64,000 nt of DNA, taken from contig NW_019091366.1 in assembly GCF_001949145.1 (NCBI RefSeq), positions 1,833,373 through 1,897,372 of the forward strand. Direction: 5' to 3'. Positions 51,408 to 61,200 of this stretch are shown one piece after another. This stretch comes from Acanthaster planci (taxonomy: Eukaryota > Echinodermata > Asteroidea > Valvatida > Acanthasteridae). Made by a program: the position numbers and the translations under genes. The notes under the pieces were generated by a model that searched no databases, was not told the origin of the DNA, and worked only from the letters and a program-made list of their open reading frames with translations. How positions within the stretch are numbered: the stretch's first letter is position 1; each line of letters starts with the position of its first letter.

Positions 51408-51842
51408 TCATGACTTCACTGGAACCTTCAACATGAACTTCAAGTTCGTGGTCATGCTTTCATTGATTGCATTACTTGCCATGTTTGTGGTCGTGGAAAG
51501 ACTACCGGTTAACCAGTGTGCAGGAGGTAGGGGCAGGAGATGCGGAGAGGGGGCCTCGTTAAACTTCGACCCAGCAAAACCTGCGAGGCTACCATTATTA
51601 TTAACCCCGTCTTCGCGGGTGCCATAACTCAGCCGTCTTGGTGGTGGAGTAGGCCTACCCCCCTGTGTTTGATGGTTAAGGGGCGATTTCGGAGAGGCTC
51701 TATTTGGCCTGTGATTACCCCGATTCTTGGCCTTGGGCCTATGCCTTGGTGATGCGCCATTCGAGTGACTGCCGTCAGGATAACTGACTCGGCGAACTGT
51801 TTGCGATGTTTCTGGCGACATGTTGATCGGGTCCGGAGTCAT
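51408..51842 (-). CDS. PNRC1/2-type proline-rich nuclear receptor coactivator / Dcp1-binding adaptor
   Basis: A single-exon frame of 144 residues; human PNRC2 has 139 and is also coded by one exon. The C-terminal half has the family signature: FAGSKFNEAPSPHLLPLPPAHWL parallels the human AGAKF.EPPSPS.LPKPP.HW block, whose proline-rich core binds the EVH1 domain of the decapping activator DCP1. The final MTTNLKFMLKVPVK parallels the NR-box region (LKTLLKVQV), though here the LxxLL-like core has lost a leucine. In vertebrates PNRC2 links UPF1 to decapping in nonsense-mediated decay and also binds nuclear receptors. The N-terminal half is basic and Ser/Pro/Asn-rich with a repeated RR(V/L)SYxxG motif. 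The ATG at 51842 was chosen because the open frame upstream has no other ATG. Confidence 0.85.
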   Translation of the reverse strand: MTPDPINMSPETSQTVRRVSYPDGSHSNGASPRHRPKAKNRGNHRPNRASPKSPLNHQTQGGRPTPPPRRLSYGTREDGVNNNGSLAGFAGSKFNEAPSPHLLPLPPAHWLTGSLSTTTNMASNAINESMTTNLKFMLKVPVKS

Positions 51843-51904
51843 ACCAATACACACAATAAGAACAAACCTCTTGGAACTGTCCAATGAAAGGCAGAATAGG
51901 TTGT

Positions 51905-51981
51905 ACTTGACTTGAAACGCAAGCCTTCGGGAGACTTGACTTGAGCTTGCTTGAACTGTGGACTTGACTTCAGCTTGCTTG
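51905..51981. repeat. three tandem copies of a ~28-bp unit in PNRC 5' region
   Basis: Copies of ACTTGACTT(G/C)AGCTTGCTTG, the first diverged, start at 51905, 51934 and 51962. They lie 60-140 bp upstream of the PNRC start codon, probably within the 5' UTR. Confidence 0.7.
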
Positions 51982-51987
51982 GAAAAC

Positions 51988-51998
51988 AAGATGGCGGC
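51988..51998 (+). promoter_or_regulatory. YY1 motif at PNRC 5' end
   Basis: AAGATGGCGGC is the full YY1 consensus. Such sites are typical of TATA-less promoters and often lie at or just downstream of the transcription start. It is about 150 bp upstream of the PNRC ATG, on the strand opposite to the gene. Confidence 0.5.
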
Positions 51999-54900
51999 TC
52001 TTTGTTGGACGATTCACAAACAAGAAGCCTTGTCGCATAGACGAAAAACGTCTCCAGAAGACGAAACTCTGTTGAATTTACGATTCAAAGTATAACCAAA
52101 CTTGGAATAGGATACAAGGAAACCATGTGGCTGTTTTAAATGGGTTGAATGCTGCCGGATAGGTTAATTTCTTGAGTAGAATGATGAAGAAATTTGTGTG
52201 AAATCTTCTCCGGAGCGTACGTATTTACATAGTGCATGCAGAACGTATGTTATTGTCGCAGAATGTGAACACAATACACCTGTCAGCCAATAACCGAGCG
52301 CGTGCAGGATGCTCATTAGCATAGAGAACCGACCAATGATACACATTTTAACCGAGATGATGTCAGCAGCGCTTTCAGGTACCAAAAATACTGACCAACC
52401 ACAGCCTACGATTCCAGAAAAGCGTCAGATAAACAGGGTTGGGTATTTCCGCATATGCGCAAGAAGCATACGTCATATCCTTGACTGAACAAAGGCGCGA
52501 GGGAAATAAAAGTTGCCCAATACATGTATTACGTTTGCGCATGAGGGATTTCCCCATGTGAAAAAAAAGAATGACGCTTAATCGGTTACTGTGTGAAATT
52601 TGAACATTGGAAGAAACATTTTTAGATTTTGCAAAACTGTAGGTTCTTTCCCAAAACATAATTACTGAGTGGAACCAATCCGTACTGACGAGCGGGAGGA
52701 GTTGCAGAAGTTGACGGTAAACAAGTGCGACATAAACACTGTATAAACTTGCTTACGCACGTACGCCTTACCCTTGACATTGCATCCCAACGGTGATTTG
52801 AAATAAAATTTATACAATGCAATCGATACTTACACCGCAGTAGCTTTTGATATGTGCTGCTTCCCATAATGAGAAAATGGGATTTTTATCCCAAAATAAA
52901 CAAATTAATATAATTCGAACAATAAAATGTTATATAAATATATGTGAGTGAAATAATGGTTAAATAAATTAACGAAGTGGCATACGTAATGTTCTACCGC
53001 ACGAGGTATTCGCTTCAATTGAAATAATTCTTGAAAGATCAATATGATAGTAAATGTAGGATTGCAAGGTAACATCCAATCTCCTCATCATTTCAAGGAA
53101 TGGAATTTCAGTTTCAACTTCCCTTGTGATGGCCACCTTACACTTTTGCAGCCCCCCATAAAACATCTTTTAAGTTCAGTCTTGGGCGTTTTAATTTTTT
53201 CTACTGTAGTATTGCTTGACAATCACTTCTAATTAAAATAATTAAATGTAATTCTTTTGTTTCGAATGTTGTTTTGCAAATAAAATACACAAAAAGTGGG
53301 CAAGGACACTCAAAAAATATGGGGATAAATACAAATAGGAGATAGCAGGTGTTTTATAACACCGTATAAATTGAGTGTCCTCTTCATAAGGCCTTACAAG
53401 TTAAGGTGCATAAAATCATTCTTAAACACAAATCACTTCTTTTATATCAACCAAATCCTTCGATCCATCTTCAATAGTATTCTGTTCCTACGGTATGAGT
53501 ATGTTTGTTCTTCACTGAAAAGCATTGGTTCTTTATGTATCAATCTCAGAGATCCTCCCGGCTCCGTTTTTTTTTCTTCCGAGCAACAATCTTATTCTCT
53601 TCGGTTTCACTGTCATCTGCATCTTTTTTCTGATCTTTAGTTCAATTTCTGCTCGTCAGACACAGTAGTCCATATACACTCAACTAAGCCAAGGGAAAAA
53701 CTGACCAAATTGTAACATCTGTTGTAAAGGCGAATCATTTATTGGCTCCCTAGCTATCGTGCTGTACAACACTACCAGTTCTAAAAAAAACATACTATGT
53801 ACAAAAGTTGGAGGCTCAAACTCTGGGCAGTTGATAAATAAGCACCTGCAGGTACATGTACATTGCAATTTGTTTTGTGCACCATACAAATTGTAAGTGG
53901 GACTATATAGCAGATCAAGGGCACAGAGTCGGTGTCTTGACTTTTATTTCTATGTACATGTACAACTGATTCCGTCTTTGGGTTTACATTGAATGAAAGA
54001 AAGTGAAACAAGCAAGAAAAAACAAGACCTGTGTTAAGTAGGGCATGGTCCATGCCCAAGCAGTTAGAAATATTCTCTCCTAACTGACTTCGACTGCAAC
54101 AATGTTGTTCTGATATTTTACAGTGCTCTTGTTGACAACCCCGATCTTGGTTTGATGTTACTAAGCATTTAGACTTGGTCAGTTTGCATCTGTCCCATGC
54201 TTTGAGGGACAATTTGGATCTTTCTACCTGTCAACTCAATCCTATTATTACACACAAAAAGATTCCATCCTTTAAAACAGATAAAAGCTTACAAGCTATG
54301 TACAGGAAGAGGTTAATTTTAAACAAAACCAAAAATAATAATAAATGACGTAGAATTTACAGCAAAAAAAAATTACATTGATCTAGTCTGGGAAGCAGTA
54401 AATCTATTTCCTTTGGCCATGAGAGAAAAGTGTGGCAGCACTATCTTTCAGAATTCAGTGATCACCTTGGCAGACTGTACACCAAGGATCAGAAAATACT
54501 TTGTGATTTTTTTTTGGCAGGGTTACTGCCGCATCTGGGGGAATGGAACATTTCAGTAATACTGTACATGTAGGTGGAAACATCGATGTCGTAAGATCTT
54601 TTGCTATAGCTGGAGTTAGGCCAAGTGACCATTTGATGTGACCCTTGCAGTTGAAATAAAAAGGTGCCTTGTGGGGGTGGCACTTCAGTGGACTGGAATG
54701 AGGGGTCAGGAGTCATTGGAGTATGTAAAGCAGTGCAGGGTATTCCCCTTCCCCGGCAGAGACTAACATGACAGACATATTCAATACTGTTGCGTCCATG
54801 CCAATGCTGTCTACATGTATGAGAAAATGTTAACGTTGGACTGTTGGTTCATGGCTTCCTCATAAACGCAGTCTCGTGTTTGTTATTTTTAATCAAGGGA

Positions 54901-55244
54901 ACGTTTAAATTGTCAAAGACAAAGTAATACATGCACAAATTTTTTGGAGTGACAATATTTCAATATTGGAGTAAACACTGGAGAAAACATTAATGGTAAG
55001 GCGGCAGACCCATACATAGACTCTATAATTATGTAAAGATTTCACAATGTCTGTTTAAATTTGGGGAAAAACAGGGCTGTCCACAGTGCTAAGATTTTGC
55101 GCAATTTATAAAGAGCACTACTGGTATTCTTTTTGCCCAAACTACGCAATTTGCAGGAAAACTGGCATATAAACTGAGCCTCAAGCATTACCAAGTACTG
55201 GTTGCTCAACTTTGATGTCATTCTGACGGCAAGCCAACTGAAGC
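51999..55244. other. PNRC promoter side and PRC1 3' UTR side
   Basis: The left part should contain the PNRC promoter. The right part, downstream of the PRC1 stop, is probable PRC1 3' UTR, with candidate minus-strand AATAAA signals at 53943-53948 and 53738-53743. No exon is supported. Confidence 0.45.
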
Positions 55245-58200
55245 TTAGAGCAGGGTGATGCGAGATCGGCTGGATGACAGACTAGTTGGGCTAGAGGCAG
55301 AACTACTACGACAGTTGTTTTTCCGTTTGGCATCAAACTCTCTCTACAAATGGAGGAAAAAATGAATGGGTAAAAGAATGCTGAGCACTTGGATCCAAGC
55401 AAAATATTCAAAGCCCCTTAAACTTTTACAAAAATATGGAGCTCAAAAAGATTGTTCGGCAAGATTTTGCCTTCAAAATATGTGGCGATCCAAATTTAGG
55501 GATTTTTTTAATAGATGTGTGACTTTGACTGAGGTCCTGGTTGTGAAGTATAACTATTTCAGATGTGCAACATGGCTTCTGGAGAATTTTGATTGAACTA
55601 AAGCGATTACATGTATAAATGTGATGGCTGAAAGATGTGTGGAAGAGCAGGCTTTAATGACGTTGAAGGGACAGTGGCATTCTTTAAGCTGCAGAAAGGC
55701 ATTCCTGTTATTTCCAGTTATTTGTAGCATGGTAGCTGCAATGAGCCATTTTAAAGTGAAATTCTTGCGACTCAAGGAGTGTCTCCAAGCATGCTACAGG
55801 TATCTAAGTCTGAATAATAACTGCACGCAGAGCAAAAGGTAACATATGTTCCTTGCAAACTTTACTGCAGGAGGATTTGGTGATAAATGGTACATTTAAA
55901 TGAAAAATTAACAAAAATCAAAGGTTCAAGGTTTTCATTAAGAACACTGACAAGTCAATAAAGTATGGAAATGGGAAACAGTGACATGGGAAATGGATTA
56001 TGCACGGATAACTGACGCAGAGGTTCTGATATTGAGTTTTGTGTTTAGTTCATCGAATAGTAAGTACAGAAGACAGAACATTCGGAGTAAAGGTGTTCTT
56101 TTCTGATGATTTTCCCCAACAAAACAGAGTAAGTGAGAAGCACCTGGGAATGGCCATGAAAAGCTGACAGTGTCAAAGTATGAGACTCAATGATTGATTT
56201 AAACTTATGTAACTTTAGGATCAACTTACTATCAAGCAGTGCAGACATTGAACTCAGAATTGGTTCAGTCTTTCCTGTAAAAACAGCACCACACACAACC
56301 AACATTGGACCGATTCATCTCAACAAACTATATGGTGGCACAGTGTAATTACCGATATTTTTCCCCAAAGAATACATATATGTGTTGACTGTTGAAAGTA
56401 GTGAACAAAGTGTAACAAATGAAAAGGGGCAACAAATTCAGGAATTTACAGTCTATAANTTTTTCTTCTTCCTCTGACCCCTGGGTTCAAAACAACCGGA
56501 TTTTCCCCTTAAAATTCTTCAACTCAGTTTTGATCAACTCCAGTTCCTTGGATAACAATGTCATTATGTTTTCAGGGCAATTGGTTTTCAGTTCAAATAA
56601 AAGCATTACTGATTGCTTTTAAGATCTTGAGGTTAACTTGAGTCAATGCAAAAAACAGTAAATGATAATGCAGTGTGCCTCTACACTAAAAGAATGAAAC
56701 TTTCCATGAAGCATTCAAATGCCCGCCTGCCTTGTCAGTGTTCTTATTGAAAAACCATTGGAGACTACAGCATTTCACAAAGCATGAAACACTACTTGAC
56801 CTCCAACTCAAATCAACTCACAGCAAAGTCGGAGTAGGAGGAGCAGGCCGATGTGATGGACATGTTGGAGTTCACTGGACCGTGATGGCCCCCGCTGATG
56901 GTGCTGGTGCTGAAGGCATGGCTCATGTCAGCGTTCCTTTCAGCCAGAGCCTTGCGATGGGCCAAACGGGCTCCTGTGGGTCTCAACACTCGTTTGGGGG
57001 TCTGTTCAGTTCAGAAAGCATATATCAGGATTAAGGTAAAGTATTTCAAGCTGAATGCAAACAAAGCTTCCAAGAAATCTTGGGAGTTGATCAAGGTGTG
57101 TAAATTCCTGAAATGTGACAAATTGATGGTGAAATTTGCAAGGTCAATCAAACTTAAACTCAGGCTACTGAATTCAAGCTGAGGAGACACGACCATACCG
57201 CCTTACATTAAAACCCAAGCAAAAAGGTAACTGAAACAACAGCAACTAAAGAAAAAGAATCAATGAACTACACTCAAATGACTTGTATAATCGCCAATAA
57301 TCCTATCTTTCTAAACTTAAAAAAACATGTATTTAATTTCATGCAGACTAAATTGGTAAGAACAAATAAAAAACGATTCAGTGGAAAGACGAACGGAAGA
57401 AAAGGAAACAAATGATAACTATTAATATAACATTTCTAAACATTAACCCTAACACTCCTCAGTCCTCCAACAGGTGAAGGATTGAGGAGTAACCCTAACA
57501 CTCCTCAGTCCTCCAACAGGTGAAGGATTGAGGAGTAACCCTAACACTCCCCAGTCCTCCAACAGGTGAAGGATTGGGGAGTAACCCTAACACTCCTCAG
57601 TCCTCCAACTGGTGAAGGATTGAGGAGTGTTAGGGTTAACTTGCTCAATTTAAGAGAAAGTGCTGTTTTGAGCATAGCAATGAAAGAGAATAAATTTAAA
57701 GCAATAACAACTTTTTCAAACACAAGTCAACAAATGGGTAAGCATCTTCAAATTGTTCCAACGATAAAAACTGACATTGCAAATGAAGTGTGTTTTAGAT
57801 TGATTCCAACAATCTCTAGCCCACCAGTCTGAATAAGCATCTCTATCACAGTTTCCTCTCAATCCAAAACCTGCATTGTCAAGGCCTCATCAATTTGAGT
57901 AAAGCATAAAAGCCATGCAGTAGAGTCAGAAACAGTTTAATTTTTGGTGGGGAACTGATTTAATCCTAACTCCCTCAACACTCTTCTGGGGCAGTTCCTG
58001 ATTTCTTTTAAACCCAACATAGCAGGTTGCATAAAACCTATGCAATGCTCTTCACACTTTGACAAACATAGATCACAAAATGAGCGCACTTCAATTTCAT
58101 AATGTCCTCTGAAAACAAGTATCGGATTTCATGCTACAAAGTTGTTAGAAGTTGGAGACATTCTACTTTTCAACGGACAGTGTACTCTTACCCTACCTTT

Positions 58201-61200
58201 TTCTGCTGGAGGCTTTTAGGAGGACGGCGTATGGAGGAAGGGGAAGGGAAGGGTATGTGAGGGATGTAAGTGCATGGTGCAGGTGCAGCATGAGGGGTGG
58301 TTGTCTGGAGAGAGGTGGGCAGGAAAGGATAGGATGTGAAGAGAGTTAGCAGTGATGTTAAGATTGGATGGAGTGAGGCAGTCAGTGGGATGAGAATTGG
58401 GAAGTAGCATGGGATTAAATGAAAGAAGCTGCAGGGGATAAAGGAATGCCGAGAGATACCCACAGAGGTGACTGGACACAATGTGTAAGATTCAAGAAAA
58501 TACTGCAGAAGGTTTCAGTGTACATGGGTTAACATCTCATCTACAATGGGCTCTGAAATCCTAAAGATGCTACTTGAGTTGTTAACGTTTCCAAAAAATT
58601 GATTTTATGTTGATCAAAGAGATTTANTTTTTATAAGCTGGTCAATCCCAAATCCAAACATAAAGTGTTGTAAGATTAATTGGTTACAATCCTTACACAG
58701 GGTTTTGGAGACGACTATCACACAACTTGCAATTTTATTCTTGCAATGTCTTGTTTAAAATTCAACAGCTTCATTAAAAACAGTAAGGAGATTATTGAGC
58801 TGTTTTAAAACACCACTACATGTGCGTTTGTCTAAAACAAACTGACAGCAGGTACTGCTGAAGGAAGGAGATAGGTTACAGATTGACAGATTAGTACCCC
58901 ATGACCAGGGATGGGAGAGCAGAGACAGTTTCATAAAATATTTGATAATGTTATCAGACTAGCCCGACAGCACCTACCTTGTTGTTTGAGGGTGTGGCCT
59001 TGCAAGCCCTTGGGGGACGTCGGGCCGGGGAAGGAGAGGGCATGATGCTGCTGTGAGTCACCCCTAGTCTGGGTGAGGGGGCATAAGATGTCCCATTCAG
59101 CTGTGTGGCAAATGGCAGTGAGGGGAACCCCCAAAAAGGTGGGTTTGTGATTGAGGGTCAGTAAGGGTCAAAGTGGAAATGTTACAAACAAAAACCAGTG
59201 TAAAGTGAGAAAAGTAATGTACATCATGCACAGTCATCGAGCTACACGTATGCATAGAAACTAGAGTGCTAACCTGTCATTCCCCACGCAGAGAAAATTT
59301 GACAACAGCTGTTTTTTCGGTGGCTGCATTTTGATGAATCAGTTCGGCTACATTAAAATGGTGCTCCCGTAGTGTGATTGGAGCAGCGGTGGTTGTACAC
59401 ATCGGGTTCAGATAATATCCGATTAAAAGTCATGGCAAAATTCATGTACAGTGCAGACATGAACGCGTTTGCGGTTTTTGGCCAAGAGCAAACGAAACGC
59501 TCATGTACTGACTGTGTGTTCGGGTTTGCGTATCGGCTTTGTTGACGTATCATTTTACACGATATGCAAATAGCCGTACAAAAGCTATACAAAATTTCGA
59601 GTTTCCATAGGTTTGTGCACAAAAATGGCATCACTTTGTACACGAGTCAGCGCTCTAGTTTTTATATATAGCTCTTATGTGAATGGTCCATTTTAGAAGT
59701 TTTAGTGCATCAAAATTTTTAAAAAGATGATCTCAAGTTTCAACACAAAGTGTATTCAAGCTTTTACCCAGGAAATCCTAGGTGCATGATATAAAAATGA
59801 GAAGTGTAACTCCAGATATGCATGGCACTGGACCTGATGTAAATCTTCTTACAGAAAACAGTGCTGCTTTCTGAATCCAAAGCAAAGTGTCACAAAACTT
59901 AAAGTCTTCAAGTCTTTTTCATCAGTCGTACAAATAAAAGTCTGAATTGGGCTGAACAGAGCTCGTCCATGTATGTCACCCAAACATTTAACATGATAAA
60001 TTAACATTTAACAAAGTAACTGCTCAAGTCTTTAAGAAGATGGTTTTACCAGCAGTTACACGTATGTGTACAAGCTACAAACTATTGTCTGTTGTGCTCC
60101 GATTAGGAATCAACCAAATTGGATTGTTGAAAGTATTAGTTCAACCTCAACCAAGGCTGTGAAGGTCAAGGAACAGTCTTACCCCTTTCAACCTTTTGTT
60201 TGGTGTCTTGGAGCAATTTGGGTTTCGCCTCTTGGCAGGTGTGTTTGGCTTACTGCCAAATGTCATCTCGTTCTCAGTCTGCAGATGCTTTGCTTTGATC
60301 TTTAAAGAAAGGAAGACAAAAAGGAGACAAAAAAATTTACAAAGACTGATGGAGCTAACGTTTAGCCACTCACAATTTTAAGTAGTAGCTGCTCTGAGCG
60401 GGAACAAAAGAGGGGGTGTTTTTCAATGAAATTGACAGTCCTTTGGTGGCAACTCACTGCATAGGTGTGCAAGTTTATGTGCATTTGACGTGAAGAACCT
60501 TGAGTAGGTGCAACAAGTTTATTCTGGAATGTATGGTCTTTGTGTGCACGCCGAACAGGTTTAAGAACCTGGCTGGAAAACTTCTGTCTTGCTTTTACCG
60601 GTGAAGGTGCATTTCAACTCAGGGTGGATTGACCTTATTTTGTACATTACATCATTCAACAGACGTAAAACGTGACGTCACGTTTTGTGTACATGTGCTC
60701 TTTATTACAGGGACTCTACAGATAGTGTCATTGCCATAAGAAAGCCCACATGTAAATAAAGCACGACATCATTATCTTACAGGTCTTTCCTCTGGTTTGG
60801 CGTGGTGGCAGTGGAAGTGGGGGATAGTCACATGTACAAGCACATCGAATGGACTGGAATCTTACCCGTTCTTCTTTCCGTAGTTGCTTCTCCTGTTCGT
60901 GGGCAGCCCACTGCATTTGGACGTAGTCCATAAATCGGCAACCATCCACCAAGAACGGTGCTCCCGTCTTCTCTTCATAGCTGCTGATCTGCTCTGCCAA
61001 AATCTTCTCCAACTGATTTGAAGAGCAAAGAATTAAAAACAAATGTGTCACAAACACTAAAGGAAATTACACAAACTACCAAGAAATGTTTGAATATGAA
61101 ATTGATAAAAATTATCCAAACTTTAAAAGCCTAAAATCAGGTTGTTGTGTGGTTGACATCCTGATTCTTTATCCAACTTTTTTCTTTCAAATACTCTCAA

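Noticed and set aside
57443..57639. Interstitial telomere repeat
   Set aside because: TTAGGG-like words occur only once per unit at the ends of a MITE, not as consecutive telomere repeats.
57443..57639. CRISPR-like array
   Set aside because: Units abut without spacers, and the sequence is a eukaryotic intron.
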